Assembly (NCBI GenBank): GCA_964598695.1
Contig: CAZRDB010000075.1
Span: 1-20,456, forward strand
Direction of reading: 5' to 3'
From: CAZRDB01 sp964598695
GTDB taxonomy: Bacteria; Armatimonadota; Zipacnadia; UBA1398
DNA: 20,456 nucleotides
Shown: positions 5,890 to 14,090 of the stretch, one piece after another
Numbering within the stretch: position 1 is the stretch's first letter
Layout: each line of letters starts with the position of its first letter
Program-made: the position numbers and the translations under genes
Notes under the pieces: model-generated
Databases searched by the model: none
The model's input: the letters and a program-made list of their open reading frames with translations, nothing else
What the model was told of the DNA's origin: nothing

Positions 5890-7974
5890 TTGTCTACCCA
5901 GTCGGGCGGAGCCCGCAAACCCGGTTTCTCGAGACTTCCCAAGAGCGTGGTCGACCAGGACCGCGCGCTGGATGCCGCCTCGCACCTGGTCGGCGAGTTG
6001 ATGGATCTCCCGACCTTCCCCCAGATCGCGCACCGGCTGCTGGAGATGACCGAGGACAGCTCCAAATCGCTCCAGGACGTCGCCCGCGTCATCGAGAAGG
6101 ACCAGGCCCTCACCGCCAAGGTCCTTCGGGTCGCCAACTCCGCCATGTTCGGCTGCAAACGCCAGATCCGGACGATCCAGCACGCCACCGTCATGCTCGG
6201 GATGGCCAACGTCCGCAAGTACGCGCTCACCATCTCGGTCTTCGGCACACGCGGCGCCGCGAGCGCCGTCTCCGACTACGAGTCGAAGCGGCGCACCTGG
6301 GTCCACGCGATGGCTGTCGCCGTGCTGGCCCGACTGATGGCGCGCGAGTTCGACTGCGACAACGTCGAGACCGCCGTCGTGGCCGGCCTGATCCACGACA
6401 TCGGCAAGGTCGTCCTGGAGATCCTCCGGCCCGGCGAGTACGACCGCGTGCCCGAGGTCGCGCGCGAGGAGCAGCTCAGCCTGGTCGCGGCCGAGCGCCG
6501 GGTCTTCGGCACCGACCACTGCGCCCTCGGCGCCGAGCTGGGCCACCGCTGGAACCTGCCGGCCGACCTCGTCGCCGTGCTGGAGCGTCACCACGACCAC
6601 ACCTGCGTCAAGACGGCGAAGCCGGGCAAGCTCACCCCCGTCCACCTCGTTCATCTCTCGAACTTCCTCTGCCACCAGATCGGGCTCGCCGACCACCCGA
6701 ATCTTCCCGGCGAGGTCGTCGACGTCACCGGCTGGGCCAAGGTGGGCGTTTCGGTCCCCGACCTCGTCACCCTCCTGGGCGACGTCCAGAGCGAGATCGA
6801 GCAGTCGATCGACTACTTCGACCTCGGCCCCGTCAACCTCGCCGAGTACTGCGACGCCATGGACGAGGAGAACCAGCGGCTCGTCGTGGAGGGGCTCGCG
6901 AGCGAGAACGTCCAGCGCCAGCTCCGGCGGCGCATCGCCGACCTGATGCTCGTGACCGACGAGGTCCTCTCGATGCAGACCGAGGCCACCGTCGACCAGC
7001 TCCTCCAGCAGGTCGCGAGCGGGCCGCTCGCGCAGCTCGACTTCGACCGCACGGTGATCTACCTGGTCAACGCGGAGCGGACGCGGCTCGTGCCCCACTC
7101 GGTGCTCGGGGTCGGCCCCCCGGCCGAGCAACTCCCCACGCTCTCGCTGCGGTGCGACGAAGACCCCGTCATCGCCGCCGTGCTCGCCGGCGGAGCCACC
7201 CGACTCCGGGTTCGGCGCGACTACACCGAGGGCCAGTCGCGGCTTCTCGACATGCTCGATCCGGGCTCCTGCGGAGTGATGCCGCTCCGGGTCGAGGGCG
7301 CCATCGCGGGCTTCGCCGTCGTCGACAACCGCGCGATCGGCGCGCCGGTCACCGACAGCGACGTCCACATCCTCGACACGATCGCGAAGCAGATCAACAT
7401 GGTGCTCGACCGCGCGGCCGCGTACGAGCGCCTGGCCGAGCGCACCGAGGAACTCCGCGACCTCGCCTTCCGCGATCCACTGACCGGGATCTACAACTAC
7501 CGGTATCTCGAGGAGAGTCTCGAGATGGAGATCCACCGGGCCGAGCGGTATGGGACGGCGTTCACCGTCCTGATGATCGACATCGACCACTTCAAGCGCT
7601 TCAACGACAACTACGGCCACCAGGTGGGCGACGAGATCCTGCGGCTGTTCGCCCGCACGATCCGCTCGACGCTCCGCGAGTCGGACGTCCTCTTCCGCTA
7701 CGGCGGTGAGGAGTTCACCGTCCTGCTGCCCGACACCCGCAAGTCACGGGCGCTGGTCCCCGCCGAGAACATCCGGCGCGCTGTCGAGGCGCTCGATCTC
7801 GCGGAGACCATCCCCGGAACCGACGACCGCACCATGACCTGCTCCGTCGGGGTTGCCGCCTACCCCGAGGACGCCCGCACCCGCGCCTCGCTCATCGGCT
7901 TCGCCGACGACGCGCTCTACCGCGCGAAGCACGGCGGTCGCAACCGCGTCGTCCTCGCGGTGCGGCGCGACTGA
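5890..7974 (+). CDS. HDOD-GAF-GGDEF protein, probable diguanylate cyclase
   Basis: A 694-residue soluble signalling protein. Residues about 33-240 form an HDOD domain (LPTFPQIAHRLLEM at its start, then IEKDQALTAKVLRVANSAMF). It keeps an HD-type motif L-I-H-D-I-G-K near 166-172, which many HDOD domains lack. A GAF-like sensor domain spans about 355-510. The C-terminal GGDEF domain (about 520-694) has DPLTGIYNYRYL, DIDHFKRFND and the active-site loop GGEEF near 605-609, preceded at the right distance (five residues) by an RxxD inhibitory site (RESD). It should make cyclic di-GMP and be product-inhibited. The TTG start at 5890 is chosen for the upstream AGGAGG; GTG 5947 would remove 19 residues only. 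The gene ends 3 nt before the stop of the convergent ComM-like gene. Confidence 0.9.
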   Translation: MSTQSGGARKPGFSRLPKSVVDQDRALDAASHLVGELMDLPTFPQIAHRLLEMTEDSSKSLQDVARVIEKDQALTAKVLRVANSAMFGCKRQIRTIQHATVMLGMANVRKYALTISVFGTRGAASAVSDYESKRRTWVHAMAVAVLARLMAREFDCDNVETAVVAGLIHDIGKVVLEILRPGEYDRVPEVAREEQLSLVAAERRVFGTDHCALGAELGHRWNLPADLVAVLERHHDHTCVKTAKPGKLTPVHLVHLSNFLCHQIGLADHPNLPGEVVDVTGWAKVGVSVPDLVTLLGDVQSEIEQSIDYFDLGPVNLAEYCDAMDEENQRLVVEGLASENVQRQLRRRIADLMLVTDEVLSMQTEATVDQLLQQVASGPLAQLDFDRTVIYLVNAERTRLVPHSVLGVGPPAEQLPTLSLRCDEDPVIAAVLAGGATRLRVRRDYTEGQSRLLDMLDPGSCGVMPLRVEGAIAGFAVVDNRAIGAPVTDSDVHILDTIAKQINMVLDRAAAYERLAERTEELRDLAFRDPLTGIYNYRYLEESLEMEIHRAERYGTAFTVLMIDIDHFKRFNDNYGHQVGDEILRLFARTIRSTLRESDVLFRYGGEEFTVLLPDTRKSRALVPAENIRRAVEALDLAETIPGTDDRTMTCSVGVAAYPEDARTRASLIGFADDALYRAKHGGRNRVVLAVRRD

Positions 7975-7977
7975 GCC

Positions 7978-9513
7978 CTACCCCAGCAGCCGGCTGTCGA
8001 GCGAGCGGTACTGGATCGCCTCGGCGACGTGCGGGACGTCGATCGCCTCGGTCGTGTCCAGGTCGGCGATCGTCCGAGCGAGTTTCAGGATCCGATGGTA
8101 GGCCCGGGCCGAGAGGCCCAGCCGGTCGACCGCGGCCCGCAGGAGGTTCTGCGCCTCCGGCCCGATCTGGCAGATCCGCTCGATGTCCCGCGTCCCCATC
8201 TCCCCGTTGCAGAAGATCCTGCGTCCCCGGAAGCGCTCGAGCTGGCACTGACGGGCTGCACGGACACGCCCCCGGATCGTCGCGGCCGATTCCCCCACCG
8301 GGCGCGTGGCCAGCTCCTCCCGCGACAGGCGCGGCACCTCGAGGTGGATGTCGATCCGGTCGAGCAGCGGGCCCGAGATCCGCTGGACGTAGCGCTGGAC
8401 CATGTCGGGTCGGCACGTGCACTGGCGTGAGGAGTCGCCCCGGTAGCCGCAGGGGCACGGGTTCATCGCCGCGATCAGCATGAAACTCGCCGGGTAGGTG
8501 ATGCTCGCCCGGGCCCGGCTGATCGTCACGCAGCGATCCTCGAGTGGCTGGCGGAGCACCTCGAGCGCGTCGCGCCGGTACTCGGGCAGCTCGTCGAGGA
8601 ACAGCACTCCGTGGTGGGCAAGGCTGATCTCGCCCGGCTTCGGGATGCTCCCCCCGCCGCACAGACCCGCGACCGAGGTCGTGTGGTGCGGCGAGCGGAA
8701 CGGCCGGGTCGTCAGCAGGGACGACCCCGAGGGCAGCATCCCCGCTACGCTGTGGAGCTTCGTGACCTCCAGCGCCTCCTCCAGCGAGAGAGCCGGGAGG
8801 ATGCTCGGCACCCGGCGCGCGAGCATCGTCTTGCCCGAGCCGGGCGGGCCGATCAGCAGCATGTTGTGGCCGCCGGCCGCCGCGACCTCGAGCGCCCGCT
8901 TCGCGTGTGCCTGGCCCTTCACGTCGGAGAGGTCCGATTCGTAGACCGGCTCCTCCAGCTCGCTTGCGTCGACGCTCACGACGACGGGCTCCGCCAGGAG
9001 GTTGCCGAGCAGCAGGTCGCAGACCTCGGCGAGACTGCCGAGGCCGTAGACCTCGATCCCCCGCACCACGGCCGCCTCGCGCGCGTTCTCGGCCGGCACG
9101 ATCAACCGCTTGAGTCCCGCGGCCTTGGCCGCGAGCGCGATCGGCAACGCGCCGCTCGTCGGACGGAGGCTGCCGTCGAGCGACAGCTCGCCCACGAAGC
9201 AGGTCTCGGCGAGCCCCCCCGGTGGCACCTGCTCGGTCGAGATCAGGATCCCCACGGCGAGCGGGAGATCGAAGGCGGGGCCCTCCTTGCGGAGATCGGC
9301 CGGCGCGAGGTTCGCCGTGATCCGACGGCCCGAGGGGAAGCGGTAGCCGGAGTTCTTGATCGCCGGCCGCACGCGCTCGCGCGACTCGTTGACCCCCGCG
9401 TCCGGCAGACCGACCACCGTGAACTGGCCCATCCCGGTGGAGCAGTCGACCTCCACCGTCACCTGGTACCCATCCACGCCATAGACTGCACCCGAAGACA
9501 CCTTTGCCAGCAT
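7978..9513 (-). CDS. comM: YifB/ComM family Mg-chelatase-like AAA+ ATPase
   Basis: A 511-residue cytoplasmic AAA+ ATPase of the YifB/ComM family. ComM is known as a branch-migration helicase in natural transformation, but the family is widespread in non-competent bacteria. The N-terminal ChlI/Lon-like domain (about 5-170) starts LAKVSSGAVYGVDGYQV and includes TVVGLPDAGVNESRERVRPA. The central AAA+ domain has the Walker A GPPGSGKTMLARR, a Walker B-type VLFLDELPE, the SPHHTTS loop and the cysteine cluster C-P-C-G-Y-R-G...C-T-C. The Mg_chelatase_C domain ends AIQYRSLD. The length is normal for the family. The start at 9513 gives the family's usual N-terminus; no clear RBS was seen, and a start 33 nt upstream is possible. 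No other competence genes occur in the window. Confidence 0.95.
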   Translation of the reverse strand: MLAKVSSGAVYGVDGYQVTVEVDCSTGMGQFTVVGLPDAGVNESRERVRPAIKNSGYRFPSGRRITANLAPADLRKEGPAFDLPLAVGILISTEQVPPGGLAETCFVGELSLDGSLRPTSGALPIALAAKAAGLKRLIVPAENAREAAVVRGIEVYGLGSLAEVCDLLLGNLLAEPVVVSVDASELEEPVYESDLSDVKGQAHAKRALEVAAAGGHNMLLIGPPGSGKTMLARRVPSILPALSLEEALEVTKLHSVAGMLPSGSSLLTTRPFRSPHHTTSVAGLCGGGSIPKPGEISLAHHGVLFLDELPEYRRDALEVLRQPLEDRCVTISRARASITYPASFMLIAAMNPCPCGYRGDSSRQCTCRPDMVQRYVQRISGPLLDRIDIHLEVPRLSREELATRPVGESAATIRGRVRAARQCQLERFRGRRIFCNGEMGTRDIERICQIGPEAQNLLRAAVDRLGLSARAYHRILKLARTIADLDTTEAIDVPHVAEAIQYRSLDSRLLG

Positions 9514-9769
9514 GGAACGGTTGTTCGCCCTCGCGCCCGAGGGCACCTGCAGCGCTACGCGGCTTTCGCGTGGACGGCCCCCCCACCAGCTTGGCGCGAT
9601 CCGTGCGCGTCATGGCATCCGCGGGCTCGCAGGCGTCGGCGCGGCACTCCGCGAGGACTCCTCCGACGCCAGCGACACCGACCTCCTGACCGCGCTCGAG
9701 TCCGGGCGCGCCCCGCGCTCTGCCTTCCTCGCCCTCGAGGAGGGGCCGCCGGTCAGCCGGAGTGACGGG
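9514..9769. other. Interval with no confident gene
   Basis: 256 nt between the start of the ComM-like gene and the stop of the VanX-like gene. A forward frame opens with the ATG at 9512, has GC-rich third positions in its second half and runs on antisense into the VanX-like gene. It has no recognisable domain and no RBS, so I do not call it. The interval should hold the promoter of the ComM-like gene. Confidence 0.5.
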
Positions 9770-10570
9770 TCAGTGGCCCGGCCTCTGCGGCGCCGTCTCC
9801 GGGTCCTCACCGCGGAGCGAGGCGCCGAGCCACGCCCGGAGCTGGGCCGTGTGGTTCGCGGCGCGCATCTCCGCCACCACCTGCCCGAGCGGCTCCGGGA
9901 AGCACTCCTCGGGGACCGCGCTGTACACGGCCACCGGCTGGCCCACCCGGCCCGCCCACCCGCTGTCGCCCCACGAGTAGTGCCACCACTCGTCGACGCA
10001 GTTCGAGAAGCCCACGCCCACCATCGCGTCGTACAGCACCGCTCGCAGCCGGCGCGACTCCTCCGGGATCCCGGTGCTGAAGGTCCTCCACACGCCGTGC
10101 CCCGCGCTCAGGATCGTCGCCAGGTCCTCCAGCGGCTCGCCGCGCGCATCGACCAGGTGTACGTCGACCGCCGCCCCGGTCGTGTGGCCCGGCGGACACC
10201 TGCGGTTGGGGGGGTGGATGAACCGGTTGGTCTCGCGGTGGAGCACCGCCGTGGGCCAGCTCGGGTGCAGCTCCCGCAGGTGGTCGCGGTAGGTGTGCCA
10301 CGCCGCCGCCTGGGTGTCGAGCGTGCGGAAGGCGTTCACCACGTGCAGCCCGAGGCCCTCGGGCAGCCGCGCGGCGGCCTCGCACAACATGCGGCAGACG
10401 GTCCGCCGTGCCCAGGGCAGGGTGGTGCTCACGCCGATGTGCGGGCAGACCTCGCGGAGGTCCGCCAGGCCCTCGCCCGACTCCTCGATCGGGATCCGGT
10501 CGAGCACCGAGGGACCGGGCTCACGCAGCCCGCGATCCGCGTCGCGCAGGTACAGGCTCTCCATCGTCAT
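9770..10570 (-). CDS. VanX-type D-alanyl-D-alanine dipeptidase (peptidase M15D)
   Basis: A 266-residue zinc dipeptidase-like protein. The zinc ligands are visible: H129 and D136 in GHTTGAAVDVHL, and H197 in DEWWHY, with the catalytic base E194 three residues before it. The spacing 129/136/194/197 is identical to VanX 116/123/181/184, and Arg82 (NAFRTLD) sits near the position of VanX Arg71. The expected reaction is hydrolysis of D-Ala-D-Ala. In resistance clusters this removes the vancomycin target, while chromosomal DdpX-type enzymes recycle the dipeptide. No VanH, VanA or VanRS partners are present, so resistance is not implied. No signal peptide is apparent. Its ATG overlaps the GH51 gene's stop in TGATG, so translational coupling is likely; a second ATG at 10564 is an alternative start. 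Confidence 0.85.
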   Translation of the reverse strand: MTMESLYLRDADRGLREPGPSVLDRIPIEESGEGLADLREVCPHIGVSTTLPWARRTVCRMLCEAAARLPEGLGLHVVNAFRTLDTQAAAWHTYRDHLRELHPSWPTAVLHRETNRFIHPPNRRCPPGHTTGAAVDVHLVDARGEPLEDLATILSAGHGVWRTFSTGIPEESRRLRAVLYDAMVGVGFSNCVDEWWHYSWGDSGWAGRVGQPVAVYSAVPEECFPEPLGQVVAEMRAANHTAQLRAWLGASLRGEDPETAPQRPGH

Positions 10571-13500
10571 CACCCGACGGCGCCGTCGGCCGCGACCATC
10601 TCCCCGGACAGCTCGCCCACGTCGATCAGCTCGACGCGAACATCGTCCCACACGGTGGTCGCCGTTGACCAGCCGTAGAGGAACAGCCGGAGCGGACGCT
10701 GCTGCTCGGGGTGCGCGGGCGAGGCCGAGACGAGGCGGTCGTTTACGTAGACGCGCACGCGGCGCGAGCCGTCGGGCCGAGCCGGACCCGCTACCACGCG
10801 CAGGACCGCCGGACCCGCGACCCGTTCGGTCGCGCGGGACCAGTCGCCGATCCACGCCTGGGCGAGCCCCCGCTCGATGCCGGCCTCGGAGATCGCCGTG
10901 AAGTCGCCGACCCCGCCTCCCAGGAGACACAGCAGGCCGTTGTGCCCTTCGTGGCTCACCAGCCGCGCGCTCGCCACGAGCACCTCGCTCGGGCCCTGGG
11001 GCAGCGGGTCGGTCAGCAGGCCGTAGCGGCTGTCGAGCGCGCCGTGGATCGTGAGGGCGCCGTCGCCCACCGTGCAGCTTCCGGCCGTTCCCACCACGGC
11101 CGCCTCCTGCCAGCGGTCGGTGTCGAGCGTCTCGAGCGGATCCTCGAACAGCACCCGCCGAGCCACGGGCACCCTGCGGAGCCGCACCCAGTCCCAGTGG
11201 CGCTCGCCCTCGCCGTAGCCATAGAGGAGGACCCGCACGCGGCGGCCGTTGAGCCAGGCCTGGTCGCTCGCCCGCTGGACCAGCTCGCCGTTGACGAACA
11301 GCTCGACCGTGCGGCCGGAGGGCATCCGCGGGCCGATCACCGCGCGCAGCGTCGCCGGCGCCCCGGTGCGCGGACCGGTGAAGCCCAGGCCCGGCCCCCA
11401 TGCGACGGCGTGGCCGCGCTCGACGCCCACCTCGAGGAACTCCGAGAACTGGCCCTCGCGGCCCTCGGTCGTGAGATGCAGCAGCGCGTTGATCCCCGTG
11501 AACGAGACGATGTGCGCCTCGAGCACGAGCGCCTCGTCGTCGCCCAGGTCGATCGGCGCGGAGAGGGCGCCGTAGCGCGAGTCCGGCGGGCTCACCACGC
11601 GCAGACCGCTGTCGTCGCACGTGGCCGACCCCGCGGCCCCCTCCCACGAAGCCGCCGCGAAGCCGCTCGCCTCGAGCCCCTCCGGCCCGAAGCGGGCGAA
11701 CGGTTCACCGGGGAGCGGGGCGAGCCGGATCCGGCGCTCCGCCCGCGAGGCGGGCGAGGCCAGCACGGGCTCGGGCGCGCTCTCGGCGTGTCCCTCGGCC
11801 GAGGCGAACAGGCGGTAGACCCCCGGCGCGACCTCGGCCCGGAACCGCCCGGCGTCGTCGGTGCGCGCGGTGACGGGCTCGCCCGTGCCGGTGGGCACGA
11901 GCTGCGCGGTGGCGCCCGAGAGCGGCCCGCTCGGGCCCTCGACGACCCCCTCGACCGCCACGGGCCGGGGCGCGGCGGCGGCCTCGCCCTCGCAGCGGAA
12001 CAGGAGGACAGTGGGACTCATCGGCGGCAGGTCCACCTCGACCAGCGGGCCGTCGCCGGGCGCCGGCAGATCGACAATGGCCAGGCCCCGCGGCGTCTCG
12101 AAGCTCGTGCGCCCGCCCGGCTCCGTCGGCCGCACGCCCCAGGCGGCGACGCCCGTCGCGCGCGTGCCGGCCGTGGTGAGATCGACCGTTGCTCGCACCG
12201 TCTCGGCCCCGCGGTTGAGAAGGGAGACGAACAGGCGCTCCCCCTCCCGGCTCGCGAGGGCGTCGACCGCCGCCACCGCCGCGCCGCGCTCCAGCGTCTC
12301 GAAGGTCGGACCCGCGACCTCGGTCGCGAGGACCTCGCGGCCCGTGTGGTGGGCGAGCAGCGCCATCCCCAGGCACTCCGAATCGGGGAAGACGATCTGC
12401 TCGTTGTTGCGGAACCGCACCACGGCGTCCGAGTTGTTGGTCATCGCCACCCAGTCGGCGCGCCGCAGGCACTCGTGAAGGAAGCCCGCGGCGGCGACCG
12501 CCCGCTCGGGTCCGCCCCAGTGCGCCCACGAGTACGACCACTCGTTCGCGGCCAGCCGCACCGTGCCGGGCTCGACCCCGCCCTCGCGGAGCGCCCGGAT
12601 GTGCGCGTCGAGCCACGGCCCGATGTACAGCGCGGCGTGCGCCGCCGTGTCGGCGGGCATCGGGAGGTTGTCGTAGGTGTGGATCGCCACGAAGTCGGCC
12701 AGGTCCCTGCCCTCGCGCATCAGCAGGCGGTTCCAGTCCGGGTCGTAGCCGCAGGCGATCAGCTCGATCGTCGGGTCCTCGGCGCGTAGCGCCCGGGCGA
12801 ACTCGACGAACCGCGCGGCATACTGCTCCTTCGTGAGCTGACCGTGGATGTGGCCGTAGCCGATCTCGTTGCCGACCTCCCACAACCGCACGCCGTAGGG
12901 AGCGGGGTGGCCGTTCGCCGCGCGCTTCGCGCCCCACTCGGTCGCGGTGTCGCCGTTGGCGTACTGGAGCCAGGCGATCGACTCGCGCAACGCCCGCTCC
13001 GAGGAGTTGTCGGGCAGCGGGTTGCGGCCGCCCGTGTCCCCGATGTTGAGGCACAGGATCGGCTCCATCCCCACGCGCTCGCACAGGCCGAGGAACTCGT
13101 CGGTGCCGATGTGGTTCGGCTCCGGGTAGGCCCCCCACGCGGGGTTGGGGACGACAGGCCGCAGCTCCACCGGCCCGAGGCCGTCCTCGAAGTGGTAGCT
13201 CTGGCAGACGTTGCCGCCCGGGTACCGCAGGGTCGCCGGACGGAGCCACTCGTACAGGCCGACGACCTCCGTGCGCCAGCCCCCGACCTGCGAGGCGGGG
13301 AGGGCCGAGGTCTGATCGAGCCACACGGCGCCCTCTCCCGTGGCCGCGATCTCCAGAGCGCACGGGAACGCCGAGCGCGTGGGGGCCAGGGTGGCCGAGA
13401 CGCGCGTCCACGCGCCGGGCAGGTCGGCGATCGTCGCCTCCGCGAGCGGCTCCTCGCCCGGGCCTGCGCGCAGCGCGAGGTGGAGCCCTTCCGTCCGGCC

Positions 13501-13917
13501 CGTCGCCCGCACGAACAGCGACACGGTCAGCGGGTCGCCGGCCTCGACCGCGAGCCCGGTCTGGCGGAGCCCGGCGGGACCGCCCGCGAGTTCGATCCGC
13601 TGGGAGCGCGACGACCGGCCGTCGGCGAAGCGAGGCATCGAGTCCGAGCCGTCGACCGCGAACCGGGCGTCTCCCCAGGGAAGCCACGGGTCGCCGACTC
13701 CGTCGCCGTTCGCGTCGCCGGACTCGAACCCCCGGCCGCGCAGCTTCTCGGCGGGCAGACGTCCGTCGAGCGCATCGCCGATGTGCTCGGTGAACAGGCC
13801 GAAGAAGCGCGGGTCCACCGTGCCGAGGACGGTCGCGGCTTCGACGCGCACGACGGCCGACGGGCCCGGCGACGGAGCAGAGGGGATGGCGAGGCAGAAG
13901 AGCGAAAGATACAGCAT
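10570..13917 (-). CDS. GH51-type alpha-L-arabinofuranosidase with duplicated C-terminal modules
   Basis: A 1115-residue, probably exported glycosidase. A short hydrophobic N-terminus (about 1-15) acts as signal peptide but lacks the usual positive charge. The GH51 catalytic domain follows (HIGDALDGRLPAEKLRGRGF near 45-64; YPGGNVCQSYHF), interrupted at about 100-210 by a carbohydrate-binding-like beta-sandwich. The acid/base is Glu351 in W-E-V-G-N-E and the nucleophile Glu459 in A-N-E-W. A C-terminal beta domain runs to about 645. Next come a carboxypeptidase-regulatory-like fold (about 652-735) and two tandem homologous concanavalin/LamG-like modules (about 742-914 and 920-1097) sharing DSRYG, ERG-A-AW, VN-LV and LYG blocks. 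The likely substrate is arabinose-containing plant polysaccharide. The ATG at 13917 follows an AGAGGG at 7-nt spacing. It overlaps the VanX-like gene by one base. Confidence 0.88.
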   Translation of the reverse strand: MLYLSLFCLAIPSAPSPGPSAVVRVEAATVLGTVDPRFFGLFTEHIGDALDGRLPAEKLRGRGFESGDANGDGVGDPWLPWGDARFAVDGSDSMPRFADGRSSRSQRIELAGGPAGLRQTGLAVEAGDPLTVSLFVRATGRTEGLHLALRAGPGEEPLAEATIADLPGAWTRVSATLAPTRSAFPCALEIAATGEGAVWLDQTSALPASQVGGWRTEVVGLYEWLRPATLRYPGGNVCQSYHFEDGLGPVELRPVVPNPAWGAYPEPNHIGTDEFLGLCERVGMEPILCLNIGDTGGRNPLPDNSSERALRESIAWLQYANGDTATEWGAKRAANGHPAPYGVRLWEVGNEIGYGHIHGQLTKEQYAARFVEFARALRAEDPTIELIACGYDPDWNRLLMREGRDLADFVAIHTYDNLPMPADTAAHAALYIGPWLDAHIRALREGGVEPGTVRLAANEWSYSWAHWGGPERAVAAAGFLHECLRRADWVAMTNNSDAVVRFRNNEQIVFPDSECLGMALLAHHTGREVLATEVAGPTFETLERGAAVAAVDALASREGERLFVSLLNRGAETVRATVDLTTAGTRATGVAAWGVRPTEPGGRTSFETPRGLAIVDLPAPGDGPLVEVDLPPMSPTVLLFRCEGEAAAAPRPVAVEGVVEGPSGPLSGATAQLVPTGTGEPVTARTDDAGRFRAEVAPGVYRLFASAEGHAESAPEPVLASPASRAERRIRLAPLPGEPFARFGPEGLEASGFAAASWEGAAGSATCDDSGLRVVSPPDSRYGALSAPIDLGDDEALVLEAHIVSFTGINALLHLTTEGREGQFSEFLEVGVERGHAVAWGPGLGFTGPRTGAPATLRAVIGPRMPSGRTVELFVNGELVQRASDQAWLNGRRVRVLLYGYGEGERHWDWVRLRRVPVARRVLFEDPLETLDTDRWQEAAVVGTAGSCTVGDGALTIHGALDSRYGLLTDPLPQGPSEVLVASARLVSHEGHNGLLCLLGGGVGDFTAISEAGIERGLAQAWIGDWSRATERVAGPAVLRVVAGPARPDGSRRVRVYVNDRLVSASPAHPEQQRPLRLFLYGWSTATTVWDDVRVELIDVGELSGEMVAADGAVG

Positions 13918-14090
13918 GGCTTAACCCTCTCGAGGCTGACTTCGTGGAACAATTCCGCGAATGCGGGAGGGGGCCTGCCGGTTCGCGGCCTCCGTGGGAG
14001 TCGCTCGCTACAGGGATCTTCGCCGACGCCCCGAATGGAGCAATGGCGGGGAGACGACCCCACAGGCCGCGGTTCCGCGGCAGGTGGGCC

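Noticed and set aside
3435..6248. Very long reverse-strand open frame (937 codons) across the CDF, PseG-like and HDOD genes
   Set aside because: It is Arg/Gly/Ala-rich, without domains, and lies opposite or out of frame with well-supported genes. Such frames are common in GC-rich DNA.
9512..9769. Possible small forward gene starting at ATG 9512
   Set aside because: Third positions are fairly GC-rich, but there is no RBS, no domain, and the frame runs antisense into the VanX-like gene.
9770..10570. Vancomycin-resistance cluster
   Set aside because: Only the VanX-type enzyme is present. There is no ligase, dehydrogenase or VanRS pair in the window.
10711..12789. Long forward open frame opposite the GH51 gene
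   Set aside because: It has no recognisable domain and is Arg/Ala/Pro/His-rich. The reverse strand encodes clear GH51 motifs.
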